Of a stretch of 64,000 nt of DNA, positions 25,228-33,483 are shown piece after piece. The DNA is taken from NCBI RefSeq assembly GCF_000420945.1, contig NZ_ATVX01000002.1:272217-336216 (forward strand). Reading direction: 5' to 3'. The position numbers and the translations under genes were made by a program. The stretch is from Butyrivibrio sp. VCB2006 (GTDB lineage: Bacteria; Bacillota; Clostridia; Lachnospirales; Lachnospiraceae). The notes beneath the pieces are model-generated. The model worked only from the letters and a program-made list of their open reading frames with translations. It was not told the DNA's origin and did no database searches. Positions within the stretch are counted from its first letter, which is position 1. Each line of letters begins with the position of its first letter.

Positions 25228-27024
25228 TCAGGCGATGCTTTCCATCTCGCTGATTTCCTCATCAGATAACTTACAACAGTTGCCGTTTCTGATAGCATAT
25301 ACTCTATCGCATTGTTTTAATACTGAAGGTCTATGTGTAGTAATAATAGTGGTCCTTGGATATTCATCTGCCATGATATTCTTAAGGACCTCTTTTTCTG
25401 TCCATACATCAAGAGCAGAGGTTGCTTCATCCAGAAGAAGTATAGGCGACTGTCTAAGGATTGCTCTGGCAATAGACAACCTCTGGGCCTGTCCCTCTGA
25501 AAAGCCACTGCCATGCTCTCCCATTTCACTGTTTATGCCTTCAGGAAGTTTCTTGACAAAGTCCCACGCACAAGCCATTTTCAGGGCTTTGATGATTTCG
25601 TCATCCGTTGCATCCTTTTTTACATTTCTCATATTTTGAGCTATAGTTCCCGAGAACATTGTATTTCCTTGTGGAACATACGCAAAAAGACTTCTCGTTG
25701 CAGCTGTTGCATAGAGACTATCTTCAAGTTCCCCATCACCGGTCGTTATACGCACCTGTCCCTCACCGGGCCTTATTATAGCAAGAAGTAGTCTTAGCAT
25801 AGTTGTCTTTCCTTCGCCTGAAGGTCCGACAAATGCAACTGTCTCATGAGGATTAGCATTAAATTCAGCCTTGGAAAAGACATTTTCTGCACCTTCGTAA
25901 GCAAATGACACGTTTCTGGCTTCTACTCCTATTCCCTTACCTGCATGCTCCTGCCCAAATCTTTCAACATCTTCAGCATTGGAATAATCATCTCTTGGAA
26001 GGTCCAGTATGCTTTTAACTCGGTCAGCTGAGTTAAACAAGCTAAGAGACGTTGGTACAAAACTGATAAGATTAGAAACTGAGCCAGTAAGAGAACTTGA
26101 AAGGCCTATAAACATGGTCATTGTTCCGTATGTGATAGCTCCGCTCCAAACCTTATATACGCCCCATGCCTGTGCAGAGTAGGATACAAGCATAGATACA
26201 AATGTCAGTATAAAAGTATTGAGCATTGATATCTTCTGGTACTTAAGCGTAGCTTCTGAATATCCTTTTTGTATTTCTTTTAGCCTGTCTATGTGATATG
26301 ACAGCATATCAAAAGCTTTTATTGTCTGAATATTCGAGAAGGTCTCCTGATGAAAACCGTTCATTCTAGCGGATGCTGACATAGTTCCCATTCCGCTCTT
26401 TCTCATCATCTTCATAGAATAGCGCGAACTGATCAGTGTTATCGGGATGCTGGCAAGCGCAAAAATAGCGAATGTCCAATCGTATATGCAAACCATATAT
26501 AAAGCGGATACAAATCTGAAAATATAGATTATAAGGTTTGGTACAAGTGTCAAAATTCCTGATGCAATATTGGAAGCGTCACTTCCGCATCTCATAACAA
26601 GGTCACCGGAATGATATTTAGACAGGGATTGCCAATCCGTTCGTAATATTCCTTCAAAGATCTGCGCCTTTATCTCATTATTAACCTTAAGACTGATTTT
26701 GGTGGAAAGGTAACCTGATATCTGCGAAACACAAGTATTCACTACTGTAAGTACAATCATGATTATAAATGTGCGCAAAAGTTCCCCTGTGCGATGTCCT
26801 GTGATTATATCAACCAGATCTCGTGAATTAAGGCTTGTAAAAAGACCAAGTATTATTCCGGTCATGCCAAGTAAAGTGTATATTACAATAGCGGGTATAT
26901 GGTTTATTGCATATCCATATATCCACTTGAATATCAATAGCTTGTCTTTTAGCTTTCCTTCTTTAATTTTGTTGAAATAATATCTTATCTTCCCCATATC
27001 GTAAAAAAGGAGCACCACGTTCAT
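25228..27024 (-). CDS. ABC exporter (fused membrane and ATPase domains)
   Basis: A 598-residue half-transporter with about six membrane helices (residues 30-330) followed by an ATPase domain: Walker A GPSGEGKTTMLRLL, signature GFSEGQAQRLSIARAIL, Walker B PILLLDEATSALD and switch His in TTIITTHRP. No N-terminal C39 peptidase is present, so it does not itself remove a leader. The start at 27024 has GGAG 8 bases upstream, but both lie in a terminator-like hairpin; an internal Met at 26997 is an alternative. It follows the 27055 gene and is convergent with the PqqD-kinase, so export of that protein is likely. Confidence 0.88.
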   Translation of the reverse strand: MNVVLLFYDMGKIRYYFNKIKEGKLKDKLLIFKWIYGYAINHIPAIVIYTLLGMTGIILGLFTSLNSRDLVDIITGHRTGELLRTFIIMIVLTVVNTCVSQISGYLSTKISLKVNNEIKAQIFEGILRTDWQSLSKYHSGDLVMRCGSDASNIASGILTLVPNLIIYIFRFVSALYMVCIYDWTFAIFALASIPITLISSRYSMKMMRKSGMGTMSASARMNGFHQETFSNIQTIKAFDMLSYHIDRLKEIQKGYSEATLKYQKISMLNTFILTFVSMLVSYSAQAWGVYKVWSGAITYGTMTMFIGLSSSLTGSVSNLISFVPTSLSLFNSADRVKSILDLPRDDYSNAEDVERFGQEHAGKGIGVEARNVSFAYEGAENVFSKAEFNANPHETVAFVGPSGEGKTTMLRLLLAIIRPGEGQVRITTGDGELEDSLYATAATRSLFAYVPQGNTMFSGTIAQNMRNVKKDATDDEIIKALKMACAWDFVKKLPEGINSEMGEHGSGFSEGQAQRLSIARAILRQSPILLLDEATSALDVWTEKEVLKNIMADEYPRTTIITTHRPSVLKQCDRVYAIRNGNCCKLSDEEISEMESIA

Positions 27025-27036
27025 ATGTGGTGCTCC
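27003..27036 (-). terminator. Attenuator-like hairpin between leader protein and ABC genes
   Basis: GGAGCACCAC (27036-27027) pairs perfectly with GTGGTGCTCC (27018-27009), followed on the minus strand by TTTTTT. The ATG of the ABC gene lies in the 8-base loop and its GGAG in the 5' arm. The structure can end transcripts after the small gene and hide the exporter's ribosome site. Confidence 0.75.
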
Positions 27037-27054
27037 AATAAAAATCTTTAATAA

Positions 27055-27480
27055 TTAGTTAAGAGGCTGTACATCTCTTATTTTAAGTTCAGTCATTGTA
27101 CCACTTGTACCTGATTCACGAATAGAACCGCCATCAACAATAGCTTGGAAAATGAAATCTGTCCATTCGTTAGCATTAAGATGTCTATTAACATCAATAC
27201 GAAAAGATGTATCAGATTCTTTTGTTATTGAAAACTCAGAACTTCCAAAGCTCTTAATTGGTACTGTTGAATCAATATAGATTCTGAATCTCTCACAAAC
27301 CTCATTTAATGGATTCTGGAAGTGTACTCTGACGTCTGTATGAGATCCGCCATTGTTGTTATCGTCATTAAGCCATGCGCTGGGTGGATTCGGAACAAGA
27401 GTTCCACTTCCGCCAAAAACACCTTCAGCTGTAAATTCGAAACCAAGTTCCATTAACTGTGGTGCTTCAAAAGTCTTCAT
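27055..27480 (-). CDS. Small leader-bearing beta-sandwich protein, probable modified/exported product
   Basis: A 141-residue protein. Residues 1-26 resemble a peptide leader (MKTFEAPQLMELGFEFTAEG, then VFGGSG with a double-glycine-like end), followed by a Pro/Asn/Gly-rich linker. Residues about 48-130 look like a beta sandwich of the CBM2 kind (HTDVRVHFQNPLNEVCERF, FSITKESDTSFRIDV, ANEWTDFIFQAIVDGGS). No Sec signal peptide is present. GGGGG precedes the ATG. It lies 30 bases upstream of the ABC exporter and near the PqqD-kinase. I infer a modified, exported product, but the family is unfamiliar. Confidence 0.6.
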   Translation of the reverse strand: MKTFEAPQLMELGFEFTAEGVFGGSGTLVPNPPSAWLNDDNNNGGSHTDVRVHFQNPLNEVCERFRIYIDSTVPIKSFGSSEFSITKESDTSFRIDVNRHLNANEWTDFIFQAIVDGGSIRESGTSGTMTELKIRDVQPLN

Positions 27481-27494
27481 TGTATACCCCCATT

Positions 27495-27520
27495 AAAATG
27501 GATTTTATATCATCCATTTT
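27495..27520 (-). promoter_or_regulatory. 5'-UTR hairpin of the 27055 gene
   Basis: AAAATGGA and TCCATTTT form a perfect 8-bp stem around a 10-base loop, ending a few bases before the GGGGG ribosome site. It may stabilise the mRNA. Confidence 0.45.
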
Positions 27521-27536
27521 CATTTTTGATAGTTAA

Positions 27537-27565
27537 ATTATAAAATAATTATTAACAAATAACAA
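27537..27565 (-). promoter_or_regulatory. Promoter of the 27055 gene
   Basis: On the minus strand TTGTTA (27565-27560) and TATAAT (27542-27537) are 17 bases apart in AT-rich DNA, giving a leader of about 50 bases. Confidence 0.6.
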
Positions 27566-27651
27566 TTAAATATCGATAATCTAACAAAATTGAAAGATTG
27601 TTATTCCTTAAGAAATTTCCTTGTCAGTCGCCTTTGTTAAAAGCGGAAAAC

Positions 27652-28398
27652 TTAATGTCCGATAAGTTTCAGAAATCGCTTATCATTCATCTGCTCATTT
27701 GTGACATACTCCCCATCATGAAATAAAGCATAACTCGTCACAGGAGTCGGAGCATTCTGAGCTTCTTCTTTGCTTTCAATATGAATAGCATGGAATGGAA
27801 TATCATTTTCTTTTGCAGTCTGCTCCAGAACTGGAACATACTTTGTATTGAACGGACACTGGCTCGTGTAATACAAAACATAGCCCCTCTCTTCTATATG
27901 AGGATGCCTTGCACATTCCTTAAATCTCGGAGCATCCGCCCCCTTATCAAATGGAAAATACCAAAGCTGGATACCATTATCAGCCTCATCAGAAACGGAG
28001 AAGCCCTTGTACTTCAAATACTTCGGATCAGCAAGGAACGGTTTTTTCTTAGCTGCACATAAAATACAAAGCCCCTTCTTACCTTTTCCTTTACTATCTT
28101 CGATGCAGGCATTAAGCAGATCCGTTGAATATCCATGCCCCTTGAAAGACCCAGACACCCACATGCAGTCAATATACATATATCCCTCTGCCTCAATCGG
28201 AATCCATGCATTTTCCGCCGGGATATATTCGATAAAGCACTTACCGCGCTCCACACTTTTCAGAAAGACAAGACCTTCATCAAATCTGTTCGCAAGCCAG
28301 GCCTTCTTTGAAGATACCTGCACATCTTTATTATTGGAAATGGCACAGCAAATATGTTCCTTTTCCAAATTATCCTTTGTTACCCTGATATAATCCAT
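27652..28398 (-). CDS. GNAT acetyltransferase with YoaP C-terminal domain
   Basis: A 248-residue protein. The N-terminal half is a GNAT domain with the acetyl-CoA loop (MWVSGSFKGHGYSTDLLNAC). The C-terminal half, from about residue 165, has a thioredoxin-like YoaP domain (GYVLYYTSQCPFNTKYVPVL). The pairing is the YoaP family, whose substrate is not known. GGAAAGAG lies just before the ATG. It lies inside the block bounded by the rlmD repeats, upstream of the leader-protein gene with a 171-base gap. Confidence 0.85.
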   Translation of the reverse strand: MDYIRVTKDNLEKEHICCAISNNKDVQVSSKKAWLANRFDEGLVFLKSVERGKCFIEYIPAENAWIPIEAEGYMYIDCMWVSGSFKGHGYSTDLLNACIEDSKGKGKKGLCILCAAKKKPFLADPKYLKYKGFSVSDEADNGIQLWYFPFDKGADAPRFKECARHPHIEERGYVLYYTSQCPFNTKYVPVLEQTAKENDIPFHAIHIESKEEAQNAPTPVTSYALFHDGEYVTNEQMNDKRFLKLIGH

Positions 28399-28507
28399 GC
28401 TCTTTCCTCTCCATTATCCTTATCAGATAAAATGCACATCGTCTCTCAGTTACATCTTTACTATAAAGAAGCTTATTCCCACGATAGATAGGTTCATCAT
28501 CTCCCCT

Positions 28508-29017
28508 TCAGATACTCCTCAAATTCCGGTGTTCTTTTCCACACACGGTTATTTTCTTCTCTAAGACAAATCTTGGTCCTTCCTCTCCTACTTCACCGTT
28601 TGGAATAAATCCAACATTAGCCAGTATTCTCTTTGATGGCAGATTGTCCGGATCAGTTTCTGCCTCGACTCGTGATACTATGTTTTGAGACAAGGCCCAT
28701 TCAGTTAAAGCCCTTACTGCCTCAGTCATATATCCATTCCCACAGTAGCCTTCCTTAAGGCCATAGCCTATTTCTACCATTCCGTCATCTGTGATTCCTT
28801 TGAAGCAGAGGTCTCCCACGATAGTATTAGGCTGTTCCTTAAGTTCCATGTTCCAGGTTGCAAACCATACTCTGTCTTCCGGGTTATCAAGGCATCCTTG
28901 GAGCATCTCTGAATATGCCTTCTGCATTTCCGGATTTTTCTCGTCATCTATAATCTTCTGCATTTCCTCATCTGATATCGGATGCAGGAGCAGCCTTTCC
29001 GTCTCTATTTTTATCAT
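28508..29017 (-). CDS. GNAT acetyltransferase (RimJ/RimL type)
   Basis: A 169-residue GNAT that opens IETERLLLHPISDEEMQKI, typical of RimJ/RimL-like N-acetyltransferases, with the cofactor loop YGLKEGYCGNGYMTEAVRAL and VEAETDPDNLPSKRILANVGF. Substrates range from ribosomal proteins to antibiotics or amino compounds and cannot be told here. AAGGAG lies 5 bases before the ATG. It is 8 bases downstream of the 29026 GNAT gene's stop, so the two form an operon. Confidence 0.85.
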   Translation of the reverse strand: MIKIETERLLLHPISDEEMQKIIDDEKNPEMQKAYSEMLQGCLDNPEDRVWFATWNMELKEQPNTIVGDLCFKGITDDGMVEIGYGLKEGYCGNGYMTEAVRALTEWALSQNIVSRVEAETDPDNLPSKRILANVGFIPNGEVGEEGPRFVLEKKITVCGKEHRNLRSI

Positions 29018-29025
29018 ATATCTCC

Positions 29026-29913
29026 TTACTTGCCATCCTTTTTCCAGAAAAATGAATAATGATGTTTCTTCCTGAAGCCAAGCCTCTCATAGAATTCCAT
29101 ATCGGAAATCACGTAAGCCCTGGTTGCTCCAAGTTTTTTTGCTCTGCGAAACGCCTCAAAAATCAAGGCTTTTGCAATGCCCTTCCCTCTGTATGCCGGT
29201 ATAGTACAGACAGGCTCAACATAAACATAATCAGTCCCTGCCATATACCAGAGCAGACAACAGGCCACCATTTCTCCCTTTTCATTTACTGCTGCAACAC
29301 CTAAGTCCTTATTAAAATGCTTTCTGACTCTTGGAACAATCTCCTCTTCTCTCTCAAATTCTGCTTTATCATCACCATGATCAAATCCCTGCCAGAAAAG
29401 CCATTGCAGATCATACGCATTTTCAACAGGATCCGGACAAAAAAACTTAAGGCCATCCGGGAGTTTTGCATCAAGTGAGCGAACATCAAGACTCCTTTCC
29501 ATGATGGTCTCATCCAGGTCCGAAGGTGTAAATCCAAGACTCTTTGTCATCTCTAATTCGTCCGTATTCTCATCACAGATTGCTAGTCCGAAGCCGGAAT
29601 CATCCCTAAGCTCTTTGCAGGCATATTCCAGAACGTCCTTATATAAATCTTTATACTCCGGAAGTACTCCACAAAAGCCCTCGCCAAAATACATATCGTA
29701 GATAGCAGCGCCAACGATTTTGTCGTCCACAGTCCAAAGGCCAATGGAATTCTTTAAGCTCTTATCAAATTCAGGATGTTCAATCATCCATTCCAGCCTT
29801 GCCCAGTTCCAGTTAATATGCCTGTCATCGTTCTCATTTAATGCAATCAGAAAAGAGCACAAGGCCTCATAATCACTGTCAGTATAATTCTTTAAATCTA
29901 TATTAGCTCTCAT
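29026..29913 (-). CDS. GNAT acetyltransferase, two-domain
   Basis: The ATG at 29913 has GGAAG 9 bases upstream; a TTG two codons earlier is less likely. The 295-residue protein has a degenerate N-terminal GNAT-like half and a complete C-terminal one (CLLWYMAGTDYVYVEPVCTI, then PAYRGKGIAKALIFEAFRRA and MEFYERLGFRKKHHYSFFWK). Such tandem GNATs often have a catalytic C-terminal copy. It is followed by the second GNAT gene and preceded by a truncated GNAT. Confidence 0.83.
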   Translation of the reverse strand: MRANIDLKNYTDSDYEALCSFLIALNENDDRHINWNWARLEWMIEHPEFDKSLKNSIGLWTVDDKIVGAAIYDMYFGEGFCGVLPEYKDLYKDVLEYACKELRDDSGFGLAICDENTDELEMTKSLGFTPSDLDETIMERSLDVRSLDAKLPDGLKFFCPDPVENAYDLQWLFWQGFDHGDDKAEFEREEEIVPRVRKHFNKDLGVAAVNEKGEMVACCLLWYMAGTDYVYVEPVCTIPAYRGKGIAKALIFEAFRRAKKLGATRAYVISDMEFYERLGFRKKHHYSFFWKKDGK

Positions 29914-29934
29914 AATCAATATCTTCCTTATAGT

Positions 29935-30132
29935 TTACTCAAAAATCTGTCCGGGCAGCTTAAGCTTTTCTTTTGGCGGAAAGTTCTTATCAAACTCTTC
30001 AACATCAGCATCTTCAACATAGTAGCCCTTTGGAGTCTGGTACACACCGGTGATCCCATCAAGATATCCAGGAATCAGCTCCTTGCCATATCCTTTTCTT
30101 TTAAGCTCAGGAGCAATGCCGATCGGTCCCAT
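29935..30132 (-). pseudogene. Truncated GNAT acetyltransferase fragment
   Basis: A 65-residue frame starts at the acetyl-CoA loop (GPIGIAPELKRKGYGKEL) and runs to a GNAT-like C-terminal tail ending PGQIFE. The first three strands are missing. AGGAG lies 8 bases upstream, so it may still be translated. It follows the tetR stop by 4 bases. Deletion has probably fused the tetR gene to the tail of its original target gene. Confidence 0.6.
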
Positions 30133-30136
30133 TGTA

Positions 30137-30703
30137 TCATCTCCTATACTGCTCCATACCAGATATCAGTACATTCATAGATATCTCGAAGCTTTCATCA
30201 ATAGAAATCGGATTGCCAAAAGAATTATGGATCTGTAACATGATAAATCCTTCAAGAAAAGCTCTGTAAGTTCTAAGCAAATGATTTGCCATCTCTCTAT
30301 CTATACCAAGACTATCTGTTTGTTCAAAAAAGAATGAATACAAGCCCTCTGTAGCTTCAAGTAAAGTTTCATCAGAGTATTTGTTATACCAAAGCATCGC
30401 CTCAAATACACCCGGATTCTCCATAGAAAATCTGTAAAATGCTATGGCACATTTTTTGAGTTTTTCTTTTGGACTGGTTGAATCAATTCCTGCAACTATC
30501 TCATCCGAAACCTTCTTCCAACCATAGATCATAAGCTTATAGTGCAAATCATCTATTGACTTTACATGATTATAGAGAGACGGTTTTCTGATTCCTAAAT
30601 ATTCAGAAAGCGTTGTGACGCTCAAATATGATAACCCCTTTTCATTTGCTAATGTAGCAGCTTTTTCTATTATTTCTTCCTTAGATAATCCTGTTCTTGG
30701 CAT
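30137..30703 (-). CDS. TetR/AcrR-family transcriptional regulator
   Basis: The ATG at 30703 (MPRTGLS) has GGAAG 5 bases upstream; a start four codons earlier would sit on the ribosome site. The 188-residue protein has an N-terminal helix-turn-helix (TLSEYLGIRKPSLYNHVKSI, about 31-50) and an all-helical ligand domain with RTYRAFLEGFIMLQ of the WHG type. It probably represses its own promoter through two operators at 30726-30761, and with it the truncated GNAT and possibly the GNATs downstream. Confidence 0.88.
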   Translation of the reverse strand: MPRTGLSKEEIIEKAATLANEKGLSYLSVTTLSEYLGIRKPSLYNHVKSIDDLHYKLMIYGWKKVSDEIVAGIDSTSPKEKLKKCAIAFYRFSMENPGVFEAMLWYNKYSDETLLEATEGLYSFFFEQTDSLGIDREMANHLLRTYRAFLEGFIMLQIHNSFGNPISIDESFEISMNVLISGMEQYRR

Positions 30704-30725
30704 ATTTACTTCCATTCCTCACAAG

Positions 30726-30770
30726 CTAACATTGTTAGTCTTATTATACTAACACTGTTAGTTTTGTCAA
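30726..30770 (-). promoter_or_regulatory. tetR promoter with two operators
   Basis: On the minus strand TTGACA (30770-30765) and TATAAT (30748-30743) are 16 bases apart. A 13-base dyad CTAACACTGTTAG (30749-30761) lies between them and a second, CTAACATTGTTAG (30726-30738), covers the start region, 23 bases away. This is a classic autoregulated TetR promoter. Confidence 0.8.
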
Positions 30771-30887
30771 TAATAATTTCAGTACGACCACTTTACCAAA
30801 CATTTTTTAATAATAGAAAAAGGACAGGTTCCTCTATATCAATTCTTTATAAATATTTGAACAACATGATTGGAATAGCCCATAAGA

Positions 30888-31070
30888 TCAGGCCTTTCCC
30901 TGTGCCCTATTGTTTATAGCTGCCTGCCAACTATGCCCATTCCCACATTTCCACCATACTTTTAAATGACTCCCTAAAGATATTTCTTTAGGGTCTATTT
31001 CAGGGTTTTTGTCATAATCCCACTCATTTGCCAATATGTTATTATCCGTTATGTACGATTTCTTTCTCAT
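30888..31070 (-). pseudogene. Truncated zinc-ribbon (DUF4379-like) copy
   Basis: A 60-residue frame with one DUF4379-like unit (NEWDYDKNPEIDPKEISLGS, then KVWWKCGNGHSWQAAINNRA) that stops at QGKA, just before the second Cys pair (GCPYC in intact units). GGAGGGAAAATG precedes it. It is a broken relative of the two large genes upstream. Confidence 0.7.
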
Positions 31071-31145
31071 TTTCCCTCCAATGAGTAAAAATCCCTTTTA
31101 CGAATAGCAATCGTAAATTGCCAGAATTACTTTAACTTATAAATA

Positions 31146-33458
31146 TCACACATATTTCCAATGATATCCGCCACAAGTTTTGGACTGATTTCTTGCAGCA
31201 TGAGAGATTGTCACAGCTTTCTTATTAACCGCTTCAGCAGCTAATCTCGGAGAATCATACACCTCTCCAGTTTCAATGCACATAACCTTCTTTGCCTTTG
31301 CTAGATAAGAGCATTCTGGGCATCCTGTTTTTCGTTTGCCTGTTCTATCGCTGATCCAAGCCTCATATCTATGCCCTTTAGGGCAAATCCAACTTACTTT
31401 ATAATTTGCTCCATAAGAAATGCTATCTGGAGCCATTCCTTCATTTTGGGAGTAATCCCATTCTTTGGCAATCTCAGGAAATTTATCCTTTAGCGTGAGT
31501 TTTTTACTGATTGTATTAGTGGCCCTAGTAGACTGCATTTTCTTTGAATAACCGCAGACTGGACATCCGACTCCACGAACTCTGAGATCAATTCTCGTTT
31601 GCCACTCATTCCCGCAGTCCTTACACCTCCACCATACTTTCTTCGTGCTTCTTCTCAACACTTTATGAGGTGTAAGCTGCCCATTTTTTTCATAATTCCA
31701 TTCCTCAATAAGTTCAGGATTTGACACAGACAAATCATTCACATAAGGAACAAGCTTATGGTAATTACATACGGGGCACTTTATTGTCTTTATCTGACTG
31801 GACACAGTTTTCTTCCAAGAATGACCCTTATCACATTTCCACCAAACACTCTTAGTGCTACCAGAACGCAAACTTGTAGGCTCGACTTTATTTTTTTCAA
31901 AATCCCACATATCCCTAAGCTCTGGAAAAGAAGTAAGGAAATCATTGTATCCTTCAAGTGTAGCTGTTCCATGGCATACAGGACACCTTGTCTTATTAAC
32001 AGTTCTATTAGCCACACCCGTCTGGTATGAATGTCCTTTAGGGCAAATCCACCATACTCTCTTCTGAGTTCCCGCCTTAACTTTGCTTGGAACTAAAGGG
32101 CTATTGCGTTCATAATCCCATTCTTTTGCAATTTCTGGAGCTACAGTTTCTAAATCATTAAATCCAGTTAATAATTTATGACCAGTGCAGACAGAGCAAC
32201 CATATCCATACGGAAGCTTGTTAGCGGGAGTTGATTTATAACTATGCCCCAACTTACATTTCCACCAATACTTAACGTTTGAGTTGGCGTTGACCATGTC
32301 TGCCGTTAATCCATGGTTTTTTTCAACATCCCATTCCCACACAGCATCAGGATATAAAGCAGCAATGGACTTATCTTTAAGAACAGTAATGTATAAAGAC
32401 ATTATTGATGCCCTATCCCTATCAACATCGATATCTATCTGTTGATCTGTGATTTTGGATAATAATTCCCTAATACACTTATTTAGCCCTTCATCTGTTA
32501 ATTCTTCTCTTTGAATAAACAAATCACAATCATCATAAGACTCTTGAATAGCTTCAGAAACTCTTATCAGTCTTATTCCGTTCATACTGCAAATATCATA
32601 CTTTTCTTTAGCCTTCTTTTTGGCATATTCAGTGGAATGCCAGTAGATGCCATCATATTCCACACCAGTTTTCAGCTCTGGAATATACAAATCCAATTCC
32701 ATCTTCTTAGATAAAAAAATATCCTTATAACTGTTAACTGTGTTAGTAAAAACCTTGGAAAGATAAAAATACATAGCCTGCTCTGGAAAAGAAGTGCTTT
32801 TATGCCGTGAGCAAATAGGGCACCCACTGCTATTATTTGCTCTATTACTCACGGTTGCCTGCCAACTATTGCCACAAGTAGCGCAAATCCACCATGCTTT
32901 ATAATCAGAGCCGTAGGTTATTCCCTCTGGTACTACATCTTTATTTTTGGAATAATCCCATTCTTTTATCAAATCCGGTCGTTTAGTTTTTAAGTCATTG
33001 ACTCCTGGCTTAAGCCAAGTATCTAAAAAACTTTTAATTCTCTTCTGCTTTGCACAAACTGGGCATCCTCTTCTTTCTACTCCTGCCCTATCATTAACCA
33101 TCGCTTTCCATTTATTTCCACAAGTACTACAAATCCAAGCAACCTTTTTATTACTACCTACCGTCACTTGTTCTGGGGCCAACTCATTCTCTTCATAATC
33201 CCATTCTTTTACCAATTCTGGTTCTTTTGTTTTGAGATCATTAAATCCAGCTAATACCCGTTTCCCAGAACAGTAAGCACACCCTTGCCCTCTACCAGTC
33301 CTATGGTCAATTGAACACTCATACGAATGGCCAACAGGGCATATCCACCACACCTTTTTATTTGAATGTGGAGCATATTCTTCAGGAGCTTTTTCATTCT
33401 TTTTATAATCCCATTCTTTAGCGATTTCTGGGAATTCAGATAGTAGATTCTTTTCCAT
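31146..33458 (-). CDS. Large zinc-ribbon / Vsr-like nuclease protein with NUMOD1-like tail
   Basis: A 770-residue protein with eight DUF4379-type units (E-W-D-Y-x-x-N ... K-x-W-W-x-C-P-x-G-H ... G-C-x-x-C): three N-terminal to and five C-terminal to a central nuclease domain (about 225-310). That domain reads SFPEQAMYFYLSKVF, then MELDLYIPELKTGVEYDGIY and WHSTEYAKKKAKEKYD, resembling Vsr/PD-(D/E)XK enzymes. The last 50 residues (CIETGEVYDSPRLAAEAVNK, ending GGYHWKYV) resemble NUMOD1, a DNA-binding element of homing endonucleases. Repeated zinc ribbons may read nucleic acid. It is preceded on the same strand by a 573-residue relative, 25 bases away. Defence or mobile-element roles are possible. 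Confidence 0.8.
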   Translation of the reverse strand: MEKNLLSEFPEIAKEWDYKKNEKAPEEYAPHSNKKVWWICPVGHSYECSIDHRTGRGQGCAYCSGKRVLAGFNDLKTKEPELVKEWDYEENELAPEQVTVGSNKKVAWICSTCGNKWKAMVNDRAGVERRGCPVCAKQKRIKSFLDTWLKPGVNDLKTKRPDLIKEWDYSKNKDVVPEGITYGSDYKAWWICATCGNSWQATVSNRANNSSGCPICSRHKSTSFPEQAMYFYLSKVFTNTVNSYKDIFLSKKMELDLYIPELKTGVEYDGIYWHSTEYAKKKAKEKYDICSMNGIRLIRVSEAIQESYDDCDLFIQREELTDEGLNKCIRELLSKITDQQIDIDVDRDRASIMSLYITVLKDKSIAALYPDAVWEWDVEKNHGLTADMVNANSNVKYWWKCKLGHSYKSTPANKLPYGYGCSVCTGHKLLTGFNDLETVAPEIAKEWDYERNSPLVPSKVKAGTQKRVWWICPKGHSYQTGVANRTVNKTRCPVCHGTATLEGYNDFLTSFPELRDMWDFEKNKVEPTSLRSGSTKSVWWKCDKGHSWKKTVSSQIKTIKCPVCNYHKLVPYVNDLSVSNPELIEEWNYEKNGQLTPHKVLRRSTKKVWWRCKDCGNEWQTRIDLRVRGVGCPVCGYSKKMQSTRATNTISKKLTLKDKFPEIAKEWDYSQNEGMAPDSISYGANYKVSWICPKGHRYEAWISDRTGKRKTGCPECSYLAKAKKVMCIETGEVYDSPRLAAEAVNKKAVTISHAARNQSKTCGGYHWKYV

Positions 33459-33483
33459 ATTTCAATCTCTGCTCAATAAACAA

